Below, in pieces: positions 1 to 9,640 of a stretch of DNA of 64,000 bases. The notes under the pieces were generated by a model. It saw nothing but the letters and a program-made list of their open reading frames with translations. It was not told where the DNA came from and made no database searches. The translations under genes were made by a program, and so were the position numbers. Positions within the stretch are counted from its first letter, which is position 1. Every line of letters begins with the position of its first letter. Origin of the DNA: Danxiaibacter sp048498555 (GTDB lineage Bacteria > Bacteroidota > Bacteroidia > Chitinophagales > Chitinophagaceae); assembly GCA_048498555.1 (NCBI GenBank), contig JBEHXT010000016.1, positions 62,001 to 126,000 on the forward strand, given 5' to 3'.

Positions 1-1329
1 CTAAGGTTTAAACCCATTACGATTCAACAGCTGTTGCAAATGCAGGATTTAGTAATTCCTGTATATCAACGGCCCTATAAATGGAAGACTGATCATATGC
101 TGCAGCTGATAGAAGATATCGACACTTTCAAAAGAAAATCGGCCTATAGGTTAGGCACGTTGGTGATTCACAAGGAAGAAAGCGAAGATGAACTAAATAT
201 TGTGGACGGACAACAAAGAACCATCAGTTGTGTGTTGTTGTTCAAAGCCATACAATCAACCGTAACTATTGAAGACCCTCATTTAAAAAGGGAATTGAAT
301 GCAATAGAAAAAAAACTGATTGATTTTAAATTTAACAATAAGACCTCTGTCTATAACATACAGCAAAACTACCAGGAAGCTCGCCGGGCTGTGGCTAGTT
401 GCGATGAAGATTTTGTTCGTTTTTTCATCAACCATTGCGAGTTAATTTATTTTGAGATTGGTAACATCAGCGAGGCTTTTCAATTTTTTGATTCGCAAAA
501 TGCTCGTGGTAAAGACTTGGATCCACATGACCTGCTCAAAGCTTTTCATTTAAGAGAATATAGTGAGGAGGATGAGAAGTACAAACTTGATAGTGTAACC
601 GTGTGGGAGCAATACCAAACAAAAGATTTAGCTAAGTTATTTTCCGAATATCTGTTCCGCATTCGTTCGTGGTCTCGCAGTAGTTCAGCCCTATTCTTTG
701 ATAAAAGCAAGATTCCATTATTCAAGGGGGTAAGCCTCGGGAAAATAGGTAACTATAAGTATGCAGATGCTTTAAGAATACTCCATCACTTTACCGATGA
801 GTACAACAAAAGTTATCACCGGCAAATTGATTTGGGCAAAAAGCCTTATCCATTTCAATTGGATGCCCCGATTATTAATGGTCGACGCTTTTTTGAAATG
901 ATCGGCTATTACAAAGAGATATTCGAAATAGCTGCCAAAAACATCCAAAATGATCACGTACTAAATGATATGTCTAAAGACATACTCAGGGCGATCAGAA
1001 AATACGATGGCTGGACTCGTATCGGCGACACATTCGTACGCACATTGTTTGAGTGTGCACTGGTTTTTTATGTTGACAAATTTGGGCACAATCAGATCAA
1101 CCAGGCTATCGAAAAAATATTTGCTTGGGCGTACCGGTTAAGGTTTGAATATTATGCTATCCAGTTTGTGAGTGTGGATAATTATGTGCTGCAACACAAT
1201 CTATTCTTGGACTTTAAGAACAGTTACAGTCCGAGGGAAGCACTCTCCCGCTCAGTTGATTACAATTTCAGGATGCAGCGGGAAATAAAGCCATTGAAAA
1301 AAATTTTGCAAAACCTTTATTACCTCTAG
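1..1329 (+). CDS. DUF262 domain protein, 5' end cut by window edge
   Basis: The reading frame is open from base 1 (reading LRFKPITIQQLLQMQDLVIP) and has no stop before it, so the true start lies outside the window; the TTG at 34 is only an internal possibility. The N-terminal region carries the DUF262 hallmarks: VIPVYQRPYKW, a GTLVIH strand and VDGQQR, the ParB/Srx-like nucleotide-binding core of GmrSD-type proteins. No C-terminal HNH (DUF1524) motif is visible, so this is the nuclease-less DUF262 type. The next gene starts 3 bases after the stop and carries a second DUF262 domain, so the two are almost certainly co-translated and probably act as partners. Role in nucleic-acid defence is inferred from family and context. 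Confidence 0.85.
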   Translation, partial: LRFKPITIQQLLQMQDLVIPVYQRPYKWKTDHMLQLIEDIDTFKRKSAYRLGTLVIHKEESEDELNIVDGQQRTISCVLLFKAIQSTVTIEDPHLKRELNAIEKKLIDFKFNNKTSVYNIQQNYQEARRAVASCDEDFVRFFINHCELIYFEIGNISEAFQFFDSQNARGKDLDPHDLLKAFHLREYSEEDEKYKLDSVTVWEQYQTKDLAKLFSEYLFRIRSWSRSSSALFFDKSKIPLFKGVSLGKIGNYKYADALRILHHFTDEYNKSYHRQIDLGKKPYPFQLDAPIINGRRFFEMIGYYKEIFEIAAKNIQNDHVLNDMSKDILRAIRKYDGWTRIGDTFVRTLFECALVFYVDKFGHNQINQAIEKIFAWAYRLRFEYYAIQFVSVDNYVLQHNLFLDFKNSYSPREALSRSVDYNFRMQREIKPLKKILQNLYYL

Positions 1330-1332
1330 AAC

Positions 1333-3288
1333 ATGGCGCACGACGTTCAAGATTACAATATCAGAAATCTTTTCACCTCCGACCACTACCGCATTCCCAT
1401 TTATCAGAGAAATTACGCCTGGGGAAAAAACGAAATATCACAGTTAATACAGGATATTTTGGATTACATTCCCGAACAAAGAAATTATTATATCGGTACG
1501 CTGGTGGTGTATCGTCAACAGAAGGATAAAAACCTGTATTTTGATACCATTGATGGTCAGCAACGACTTACTACTATTTCAATTTTGTTATCAGTACTAA
1601 AAAATGAATATCAGCAAGCTCCTTGGTTCAAAACGAAAATACTACAATTTGAAAGCAGGCCGCTTTCTCAAAATGCAATGGACTTCGCCTATGCCGGATT
1701 CTTTAACGGCAATAAAGAATATCATTCCGCCATTAAAGAAGCATACGACCATATACAGCAAGAGCTACCGGTAAAACTGCGAGATACCGGTACCGACATT
1801 GAGGACTTTGTTGATTACTTGTCGGACTATGTAACCATTTTACGGGTTGAAGTACCACACGACACTGACCTGAATCATTATTTCGAGATAATGAATAACA
1901 GGGGAGAACAATTGGAAAAACATGAAGTCGTAAAATCTTTATTGCTTGATGCGCTGTATGATGAAGAAGATGAAGATAATGAAGATGTACAGAAATTATT
2001 TCATATCATTTGGGATGCCGTTCAACAAATGGAACGCTATGTACAATTTGGTTTTGAACCCAAATTGAGAAAAGAATTATTTGGCAAGGATTGGACCTGG
2101 CTGCAAGCAGGAAATTCCAATGAATTAATGAATAGTTATTTTGAGTACAAACTGAAGGATTCTGAAGATGATGAATTTTCAATGACCATTGATGACATAC
2201 TTGAAGAAGATCCAATTGAGAATCCGGAAGAAAGTATAGAGCAGGTTGATCGGTTCACATCGCCCGTAAATTTTCAAAATTTCTTATTGCATATTCTAAA
2301 AATACAAACCGAAGATGACAACGTAAAGCTTGACGATAAGAGGCTGATTGACTTTTTCAAGGATCAACTGAGAAACAAATCAGAGAAAGCGGGAAGGAAG
2401 TTTGTAATTGAATTTATGTATAACCTCCTTTTGGGAAAGTGGATGCTGGATACGTATGTGATTAAACGCCAGTTTTTGGCTAATAAAGAAGGTTGGAGTG
2501 TATTAATGCTTGTATCAAATGATGGTAAAAAAGGTTATTTCAAAAACACTTTTGGCGATGATAGTGAAGGTGACAATGAGTATATATTAACACTGCTATC
2601 CATGTTTCACGTATCTACACCTACGATGATTTACAAACATTGGCTTAATGCTGCGCTATATTATTTGATGAAGGCTGTAAAAGTGCGCTACGTGGATTAC
2701 AAAAAGCGTTTAGAAAAAGTAGCCAAAGACCTTATTTGTTTCAGATTTTTAAATGAAGATGAAAATACCAAACTGAATTATCATACGCTTATCTATGAAA
2801 CGGCTAAAATACCAAAACGATATCCTTTGATTAAGTATGAAAATGCGCTGTTGAATTATGGGCATATTGAAAACAATCTCCTGTTTAATTTTTTAGATTA
2901 TATCATTTGGGATGATATGAATTGGGACGAGGCTCGGAATTTTGAATTTACATTCCGAAGTTCAGTTGAACATTATTATCCACAAAACCCGATAGGTGGA
3001 AAGAAGTTGGACGACAAGGAAGCACTGCATTCGTTCGGGAATCTGTGTTTGATCAGTCATCAAAAGAATTCAAAGCTCAATCATCATTTGCCTTCAGCGA
3101 AGAAAAATTATTATTCAAAGCTTAATAACGATGGTCAACTGGCTTATGATAGCTTAAAGCAAAAAATCATGATGAAGGACTATGATGCTGATGAGTGGAA
3201 TGAGACATCAATAAACATTCATCACTGTGAAATGGTTGATTTGATAAACAAATTTATCCAGGGAAATAGTCGAGGCAATAATTATTAA
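1333..3288 (+). CDS. DUF262 and DUF1524 (HNH) protein, GmrSD-like
   Basis: The 651-residue protein starts with a DUF262 domain (IPIYQRNYAW at 21-30, GTLVVY, DGQQRLTT from 74) and ends with a DUF1524-type HNH nuclease: H547 in VEHYYPQ, then GNLCLIS from 569 and NSKLN (N579, N583). An acidic middle (about 215-325) links them. GmrSD enzymes of this architecture cut modified phage DNA in an NTP-dependent manner; that is family knowledge, and the specificity here is unknown. ATG start, 3 bases after the preceding DUF262 gene and 14 bases before the helicase gene, giving a tight three-gene operon. Base composition is AT-rich compared with the genes right of 11 kb, which fits horizontal transfer. 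Confidence 0.88.
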   Translation: MAHDVQDYNIRNLFTSDHYRIPIYQRNYAWGKNEISQLIQDILDYIPEQRNYYIGTLVVYRQQKDKNLYFDTIDGQQRLTTISILLSVLKNEYQQAPWFKTKILQFESRPLSQNAMDFAYAGFFNGNKEYHSAIKEAYDHIQQELPVKLRDTGTDIEDFVDYLSDYVTILRVEVPHDTDLNHYFEIMNNRGEQLEKHEVVKSLLLDALYDEEDEDNEDVQKLFHIIWDAVQQMERYVQFGFEPKLRKELFGKDWTWLQAGNSNELMNSYFEYKLKDSEDDEFSMTIDDILEEDPIENPEESIEQVDRFTSPVNFQNFLLHILKIQTEDDNVKLDDKRLIDFFKDQLRNKSEKAGRKFVIEFMYNLLLGKWMLDTYVIKRQFLANKEGWSVLMLVSNDGKKGYFKNTFGDDSEGDNEYILTLLSMFHVSTPTMIYKHWLNAALYYLMKAVKVRYVDYKKRLEKVAKDLICFRFLNEDENTKLNYHTLIYETAKIPKRYPLIKYENALLNYGHIENNLLFNFLDYIIWDDMNWDEARNFEFTFRSSVEHYYPQNPIGGKKLDDKEALHSFGNLCLISHQKNSKLNHHLPSAKKNYYSKLNNDGQLAYDSLKQKIMMKDYDADEWNETSINIHHCEMVDLINKFIQGNSRGNNY

Positions 3289-3302
3289 CCGTTATCATTA
3301 AC

Positions 3303-6300
3303 ATGAACTTTCACGATACACTTGTACTAAATAAATACATGCTGTCGCTGTTTGGGATAGACAGCATCGGCAAAAAAATCATCGGCAAAAACGGCGTAGA
3401 AATTTTTGCGGAGCTCAAACATTCCATTAACGAAGGCTACACCGATGAAGGCAATACCATTTACCTTCAAGCGCTGCTTAATCATCAATATCCTACGGAG
3501 CTTCTCACCAGAGATATTTTGCAAGTATACGATGAAAATATTGTACGCTTTACCAAACAGATTTCAGAAGACAGAAGTGAAACTATTCAGTGGAAATATT
3601 TCCAGTATCTCAGCCTGCTTTTTACCGAAATATACTTGGATAAATATTTTTTTAATAAAGTACAATTACTGGCCGAACTAAATGTGTATGCAAAAGACTT
3701 CAACCGTAAACAGGCCGAAGCAGCGGTGAAAGCTTCAAAGAAAAAATCCAAAGAAGTATTTCAGGTAGAACCCTTTACGTTGCAAAGCCTCAACAAACTG
3801 GCATTCTGGAATGCCACCGGGAGCGGCAAAACCTTGTTGATGCACATAAACATTAAGCAATATTTGCACTATGCACACAAGCACGGTCAACAGCACAAAA
3901 CCAAAGTGCTGTTAATTACACCCAATGAAGGCCTCACCAAGCAGCACCTAGAAGAGTTTGCGCTTTCGGGTATTGCGGCAAATGTATTCAGCAAAAATTC
4001 GCAGGGCATGTTTGCTAATAGCGAAGTGGAGGTGTTGGAAATAACCAAACTGGCGGAAAGCAGCGGCGAGAAGACAGTAGCCGTAGAAAGTTTTGAAACC
4101 GATAACTTGGTGTTGATTGACGAAGGTCACGGCGGGATGAGCGGCGATAGTTGGAAGCGGTATAGAGATAAACTAAGCGAAACAGGTTTTGCCTTTGAGT
4201 ATTCGGCTACCTTTGGGCAGGCAATTAGAGCCGCAAGCGGTAATAAAAAAAAGGACTTTACGCAAGAATACGCCAAAAGCATTTTGTTCGATTATTCGTA
4301 TAAATATTTTTATGAAGACGGGTATGGTAAAGACTATCGCATTCTAAATTTAAAAGAAGAAGATAGTGATTACCGTAAGCTCTACTTGACGGCTAACTTG
4401 TTGTCGTTTTATCAGCAGCAACTCATTTTTAAAGATCAAAAAAATGCATTGCGGGATTTTTTGCTGCATAAACCATTGTGGGTGTTTGTAGGCGGCAAAG
4501 TAAATGCCGTGCGAACTGAAGGCGGCAAAAAAGTGAGTGATGTGTTGGAGATCATTTATTTTCTTACTGATTTTCTGAAAAATCCACAAGCAAGCATAAT
4601 GCATATTGAAGCGGTAATTAGTAACAAAGCCGGGCTTGTAGATAAAAACGGTTTTGCCATTTTTGAAACTTCGTTTAGCTACCTGATAGAACAAAACATG
4701 AATGCATCCGCCATTTTCGCAGGCATTAATGAGTTGGTGTTCAACAATTATACTATTGGCGCTAATCTGTATCTGGATAACCTTAAAGGAGCAGATGGCG
4801 AATTGGGACTGCGTATAGGTGATGGCGAATATTTTGGCGTAATTAATGTTGGCGATGAAAAAACGTTGTACGATTTAGCGGTAGAGAATGGTGTATTGGG
4901 TGGAGAGAAAGATTTTTCGGAAAGCCTTTTTAAGAAAATCAATGAAGATGGTTCATTGTTAAATATGCTTATTGGTTCCAAAAAATTTACCGAAGGCTGG
5001 AGTAGCTGGCGTGTAAGCAGCATGGGATTGATGAATGTTGGAAAAAGTGAAGGCTCGCAGATCATTCAGCTATTTGGCCGCGGCGTTCGTTTAAAAGGGT
5101 ATAATTTTTCACTGAAACGTAGCGGCGGATTAGATGAATATCAAAAGCCGGATAATATTCGTTGCATTAAATCCTATTTACGTCATTTAGAAACTTTGCA
5201 AATTTTTGGGATACAGGCCAACTATATGGAACAGTTCAAAGAATTCCTTGAAGAAGAAGGCTTACCCACCAATGACAGCAGTTGGATTACCATTAAAATT
5301 CCAACGATCAATAAATATGATGCAAGCAAAAATCCGTTGAAATTGATACGGATAAAGGATACAGAGAGTTTTAAAAAACAAGTATTGGTTGATCTCAAAT
5401 TGGATACTTCCAAATTTGATGGCAAAATGATAGTGCTTGACTGGTATCCCAAGATTGATGTTATGGAAAAGACTAAAAGCCAGGTGCAGTTTCAAAAACA
5501 TGAAGGTTTTTTTAATGACAATCATCTTGAATTTTTAGATTGGAATTCGCTGTATTTAGCGTTGCAAACCTTTAAGGCAGATAAAGGTTACAGCAATCTT
5601 ATTCTTGGTTTAGAACGATTAAAGGAAATACTCAAAAATCATAGCTGGTATTGCATACTGATCCCCGCCGACAAGCTTAACTTCAATGATTTTAGCAATA
5701 CGTTCGTTTGGCAAGACCTAGCTGAAGCCTTGCTAAAAAAATACATCGATCAGTTTTATCTATATCATAAATATGATTTTGGCAAGGACCATATCGAAGC
5801 TATTGTACTTAACGAAGCCGATGAAAATTTCGTTCTGGAATATGATGTTCGGTTGAATTCAGAAGAAGAAACATTTTCCCAGTACCAAGCTCGTGTGCAG
5901 CAGCTAAAAGCTGAAGTGTCAGATGGAAGTTTCAAACAAATACAAATTGCGAATGAAGCCCTTGCATTCGATAATATATTACACCTGTATAAGCCGTTGG
6001 TATATGTTGGCAAAAACTATCAAAACTTTATCCAGGTTAGTCCTATAGCTTTAGATGCATCAGAAAAACAATTTCTGTTTGATTTAGTAAATTATGTTCA
6101 AGCAAATAAAGAAGAACTGGCAGATACAGAAGTACACATATTGCGCAATCAAAGCAAAAAAGGGTTGGGTTTCTTTACTGATGGTAATAATTTTTATCCC
6201 GACTTTATATTATGGATCGTGAGAGGCAACCATCAACGAATACATTTTATTGATCCAAAAGGCATACGCAATTGCAAAGGTATTAGAGACCCGAAAATAC

Positions 6301-6527
6301 AGTTCCATAAAGTGCTGAAGGAAACAATTCAACCGCAAGTGGCAGATGCACGAATAGAGCTTGACAGTTATATCATCTCTAATTCATCTTTTCTGGAAGT
6401 GCATTGGAAGGACCAATTAAACATCAAAGATTTTAATGGAGAGCATGTGTATTTCCAAAAAGAAAACTCGGAGGATTATATTGCTGCAATTTTGAATTGC
6501 CATTCCGATTTGGGTAAAAACCTCTGA
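3303..6527 (+). CDS. Type III Res-like DEAD/DEAH helicase-nuclease
   Basis: This 1074-residue protein resembles restriction subunits of type III systems. SF2 helicase motifs are clear: Walker A ATGSGKT at 171-177, DEGH Walker B at 273-276, SATF (motif III), and a motif VI-like QLFGRGVRLKG after KFTEGWSSWR. Near the C-terminus, YPDFILW (D967) followed by IDPKG (D984, K986) matches a PD-(D/E)xK nuclease core, with Asp in place of the more common Glu. No Mod methyltransferase is encoded beside it within the window. It follows the DUF262-HNH gene by 14 bases, so the three proteins probably form one system in which this is the DNA translocase. ATG start with no better upstream candidate. Confidence 0.85.
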   Translation: MNFHDTLVLNKYMLSLFGIDSIGKKIIGKNGVEIFAELKHSINEGYTDEGNTIYLQALLNHQYPTELLTRDILQVYDENIVRFTKQISEDRSETIQWKYFQYLSLLFTEIYLDKYFFNKVQLLAELNVYAKDFNRKQAEAAVKASKKKSKEVFQVEPFTLQSLNKLAFWNATGSGKTLLMHINIKQYLHYAHKHGQQHKTKVLLITPNEGLTKQHLEEFALSGIAANVFSKNSQGMFANSEVEVLEITKLAESSGEKTVAVESFETDNLVLIDEGHGGMSGDSWKRYRDKLSETGFAFEYSATFGQAIRAASGNKKKDFTQEYAKSILFDYSYKYFYEDGYGKDYRILNLKEEDSDYRKLYLTANLLSFYQQQLIFKDQKNALRDFLLHKPLWVFVGGKVNAVRTEGGKKVSDVLEIIYFLTDFLKNPQASIMHIEAVISNKAGLVDKNGFAIFETSFSYLIEQNMNASAIFAGINELVFNNYTIGANLYLDNLKGADGELGLRIGDGEYFGVINVGDEKTLYDLAVENGVLGGEKDFSESLFKKINEDGSLLNMLIGSKKFTEGWSSWRVSSMGLMNVGKSEGSQIIQLFGRGVRLKGYNFSLKRSGGLDEYQKPDNIRCIKSYLRHLETLQIFGIQANYMEQFKEFLEEEGLPTNDSSWITIKIPTINKYDASKNPLKLIRIKDTESFKKQVLVDLKLDTSKFDGKMIVLDWYPKIDVMEKTKSQVQFQKHEGFFNDNHLEFLDWNSLYLALQTFKADKGYSNLILGLERLKEILKNHSWYCILIPADKLNFNDFSNTFVWQDLAEALLKKYIDQFYLYHKYDFGKDHIEAIVLNEADENFVLEYDVRLNSEEETFSQYQARVQQLKAEVSDGSFKQIQIANEALAFDNILHLYKPLVYVGKNYQNFIQVSPIALDASEKQFLFDLVNYVQANKEELADTEVHILRNQSKKGLGFFTDGNNFYPDFILWIVRGNHQRIHFIDPKGIRNCKGIRDPKIQFHKVLKETIQPQVADARIELDSYIISNSSFLEVHWKDQLNIKDFNGEHVYFQKENSEDYIAAILNCHSDLGKNL

Positions 6528-6802
6528 CATTACTAATTAATCTTTTTTTTCGAATTAAGCAAAAGAAACAGCAGCGGAACATATAACAATCATCTGATTT
6601 AAATCCTTAGCTCTTCCTTTGTCTAACTAAAATAGAATTGCAAAAGTCTGATGGTTTTTTAACGTAATTAATCAATTTAAAATGAATAGAAAATGAGGTT
6701 TGTGACCAGTCCTTCCTGATTGTTGCAAAAAATAAAACTCAATGATGCTAGGACTTTCACTGGTTTATGTTGGGTTTTGTTGTGTTTTGATTCCTAAAAA
6801 CT
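6528..6802. other. AT-rich intergenic stretch between converging operons
   Basis: No credible coding sequence on either strand: short frames and many stops. The DNA is strongly AT-rich with poly-A and poly-T runs. Together with the hairpin that follows it separates the rightward DUF262/helicase operon from the leftward radical SAM operon. Confidence 0.6.
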
Positions 6803-6840
6803 AATAACCTACGAAAAACGTTCATTTTTCGTAGGTTATT
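6803..6840. terminator. Perfect 16-bp hairpin between converging operons
   Basis: Arms 6803-6818 and 6825-6840 are exact reverse complements around the 6-base loop CGTTCA. The inner end of the stem is A5/T5 and the outer part is AATAACCTACG. It lies 275 bases after the helicase gene and 44 bases from the end of the leftward operon, so a bidirectional terminator is the simplest reading. It lacks a typical U-run outside the stem, so a recombination or protein-binding site cannot be excluded. Confidence 0.55.
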
Positions 6841-6884
6841 GGCAATTTGATACAGGGAGTATAAATATTCAAAAAAGAATCATT

Positions 6885-7163
6885 TTATTCTTCATTAGTA
6901 AAATACCAATTACGATTTGTCTTATGCCTTATTACTTTACAATGTTTGAGTAGGGGAAGCTCATCTTCTGCATCCAACAATCTCAACAACTTCCGAATAG
7001 GTAATCCAGGACGAGAATAATCCTTATTGAAAATTCCTTTTTCCACAAATAAGTCCATCAATTCTTTCGCAGCCACTTGTTTCACAGACGGATTATCATT
7101 AAAATAATCCCTAACAATTTGGTCTATTCTTCCAACTTTATGCGCAATATTTGGATCTAGCAT
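6885..7163 (-). CDS. Small 92-residue protein, possible winged-helix fold
   Basis: I do not recognise a named family. The protein is charged and predicted mostly helical. An N-terminal helical part (HKVGRIDQIVRDYF, KQVAAKELMDLFVEKGIF) is followed by a segment rich in R and L (GLPIRKLLRLLDAEDELPLL) and ends in a short beta-like stretch (VIRHKTNRNWYF). That order resembles a small wHTH nucleic-acid-binding domain, which is only an impression. It is the third gene of a leftward operon, 20 bases after the methyltransferase-helicase fusion, so it may be a regulator, specificity factor or structural partner of that system. ATG start. Confidence 0.7.
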   Translation of the reverse strand: MLDPNIAHKVGRIDQIVRDYFNDNPSVKQVAAKELMDLFVEKGIFNKDYSRPGLPIRKLLRLLDAEDELPLLKHCKVIRHKTNRNWYFTNEE

Positions 7164-7183
7164 GTCTTAATTTTTATCACTCT

Positions 7184-9640
7184 TTAAATTTCGTCTACAA
7201 TCTTGATATTGCCAACTTCCTCACAAAAACTTTCAAACCTATCCTCTGTCACTTTGTCCCAAAAAATGAGACGGTCTTTATTTAACAAGCCGATAATTGG
7301 TTTGTAAATTACCTGGGTATTATCAGAGAGAACAATTATAAGTATTGACGAAGTACGTGTAAGGATAGTATACGCAAACTCGTAAACCTCTTTTTCATAT
7401 TCTAATGGTACGCGCGTTGACCAAATAACACATTCCTTCTCCAATCCCTTTAAACTTAAAATAGTATCCGTTTCCGAAAAAACACCAATCCTATTCAGTT
7501 CTTTGCATAAGTCTAAATCCTTTTCAAGGATACAAGACATTTTCAAATCAAAAATGCTATATGTTGTAAAAATATTTTTTATTTTTTCTGCTATCTCGAA
7601 CACTGTTGATGCATACACTACAATTGGTCTTGCCCCTGGCGGCGAAGCTTTATACGGTGAAATGCCATTAACACCTTCATCACCATCAAATTTTTCTACT
7701 ATTTTATTAGACAACTCCTTGATACATTCACTAATTCGAACAGGTAGCCTATATGATCCTTCGAGCCTAAAAAACTTTCTTCTGGCCATTCTTTCATCTC
7801 TTGGAATTCGCGCTGCGCCGCCAATATGTACAGCCTGAGCAAGGTCACCGGCAATTATTAACCTATCAGGGTTGTGAAGCATTTTAAAAAATATTTCAAA
7901 ATCCGCATTTGTACAGTCTTGGAATTCGTCAACTAAGATGTAGTCATATTTTACATTAATCTCACCCTTGCGAAGCCGACTTAAAAGGTCTTGTCGCCTT
8001 GTGGTAAAAGACTGAGTGTTTGCATTTTTTATTCTTTGATAATATTTAGTTATGCAACTCCATACCAATTCCCGTTTTTGGCTATTTTTAAGCAACGATG
8101 GATTATTACCTCTTCCAATCCTTTGCTCATTTAAATACTGTTCCTTTCTAAAATATTGTAGCCCATACACGACTCTATGGTATTCTTCAAAAAGAAAATC
8201 ATGGTTTAGTATTACGTCGAAGTTATTATGTGTTATCCCGTACTCTAATTTTACTTCATTTATTACGATATCAAGGACATCAAAATGATGTTGTTGATTT
8301 ACCAATCCGGTATACGGAACATTCCCTAAGGATTTAGGTAGCATGTCAAAATGTAAGAGCCTTAAATTTGTTTCAGATGAATTTGTAAAGGTGAAATGGC
8401 AAGATTTATCTGAATAACCGTAAAAATTAATATCAGTCCTAAAAGTATATTTCTCTTTGTCTAAAATATCTCTTAGCCACACAGAAAGCCTTCCTAATAG
8501 CCCCTTGTTAAATGTGGTTAGTAAAATCTTCAATTTAGGGTTGTAGTCCAATTCTTCGACTATATTTCTAATTCGTTCGGTTATAACAATACTTTTCCCA
8601 CAACCAGCAGGGCCAACAATTACAACCGCTCTATCACTGTTTTCAGAAGCTTTAATTTGTTTAAGGTTAAGCTTTACCTCTCGCCTTACAGTAATCGGTG
8701 AATTGAATATACTTATTTCATCTATTACTTTTTGGGCAAATCTCATCTCGGTTTGCTGCTTTGTGAGAACTAATCCAGAGTAGCTATTATCTGACCAACT
8801 AGCTTCTCGTTGAAGTCGTGTTACTCCTAGTTCTTTAGCCAGATTAATACGGAGGATATTTGTTTTAGTCAAAGGACCATTAAACAACAGCTTCTTATCC
8901 CCCAAATGCGAAGACAAATAATCGGATTTGCCAAAAGCTGTCTCTAGTGCAGTTAGAAATGCTCTTTTTTGAGGTTGATTTGATGTTAAAAATAAAATTG
9001 TTGAGGGATTATACTCGGCAACTAATTTAATAAAGTCGTTTGCAATCTCAACCTTATTCTCAGAGATATCAAATAAGTAACTTGAGACTAACCACGGATT
9101 AGATGTATTTAGATTCTCTTCATTACTCCAGGAGTTGACAGAATAACGTACTTGAAAGCCTGAGTCAATTTCAGGATAATGCTTCAAAAATGATGGCCAT
9201 AAATAATCACGATTATAGTGTAACATAAACGGACTTGTATCTATGTTTATGAGCGTAATTTTTGGCGGCTGTAAACCCAACTTCTTCAAACCAACATATG
9301 CTAATGCTAAAGCCCACTGAACAGCACCCGTTCCTGCCCCAAGATCAAACACCTCTACATTTGACTGCAGATCAAGCAATTTATCCGAAAACAAACTAAC
9401 GAAGGTATTCACGCGTCTGGCGTGATACCATAAAGAATAAGAAAATGCTGTATTGGGCCTGTCATAACACAAATCCTTGCCTTGGATAAGAAAATAGCTT
9501 TCTTCATGACATTTTTGTATGTCATAGGAAAAGTTTGACTGAGTTTTATTTTTTGATAGATAGCTCGTTGCTGCGTCTACTATGACGCTATCCAAATTGC
9601 CCTGTTGGTTAATTAACCAAGATGTATATTGTGCTTTCAT
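7184..9640 (-). CDS. Fusion: methyltransferase-like domain plus SF1 (UvrD-like) helicase
   Basis: Two unlike halves lie in one 818-residue frame. The N-terminal ~290 residues contain a class I SAM-methyltransferase motif I, EVFDLGAGTGAVQWAL (GAGTG at 101-105), followed by INIDTSPFML as a motif II-like acidic strand; no NPPY/DPPY catalytic motif was seen, so it may bind SAM or modify RNA, or be inactive. From ~335 it is an SF1A helicase: Walker A GPAGCGKS at 343-350, DEFQD at 571-575, GDLAQA at 598-603, GSYRLP at 628-633, a late SLKGLEKECVIW (motif V-like) and TILTRTSS (motif VI-like). No nuclease domain is evident. Its start overlaps the stop of the radical SAM gene by 4 bases (ATGA-type coupling). 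The combination is unfamiliar to me. Confidence 0.82.
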   Translation of the reverse strand: MKAQYTSWLINQQGNLDSVIVDAATSYLSKNKTQSNFSYDIQKCHEESYFLIQGKDLCYDRPNTAFSYSLWYHARRVNTFVSLFSDKLLDLQSNVEVFDLGAGTGAVQWALALAYVGLKKLGLQPPKITLINIDTSPFMLHYNRDYLWPSFLKHYPEIDSGFQVRYSVNSWSNEENLNTSNPWLVSSYLFDISENKVEIANDFIKLVAEYNPSTILFLTSNQPQKRAFLTALETAFGKSDYLSSHLGDKKLLFNGPLTKTNILRINLAKELGVTRLQREASWSDNSYSGLVLTKQQTEMRFAQKVIDEISIFNSPITVRREVKLNLKQIKASENSDRAVVIVGPAGCGKSIVITERIRNIVEELDYNPKLKILLTTFNKGLLGRLSVWLRDILDKEKYTFRTDINFYGYSDKSCHFTFTNSSETNLRLLHFDMLPKSLGNVPYTGLVNQQHHFDVLDIVINEVKLEYGITHNNFDVILNHDFLFEEYHRVVYGLQYFRKEQYLNEQRIGRGNNPSLLKNSQKRELVWSCITKYYQRIKNANTQSFTTRRQDLLSRLRKGEINVKYDYILVDEFQDCTNADFEIFFKMLHNPDRLIIAGDLAQAVHIGGAARIPRDERMARRKFFRLEGSYRLPVRISECIKELSNKIVEKFDGDEGVNGISPYKASPPGARPIVVYASTVFEIAEKIKNIFTTYSIFDLKMSCILEKDLDLCKELNRIGVFSETDTILSLKGLEKECVIWSTRVPLEYEKEVYEFAYTILTRTSSILIIVLSDNTQVIYKPIIGLLNKDRLIFWDKVTEDRFESFCEEVGNIKIVDEI

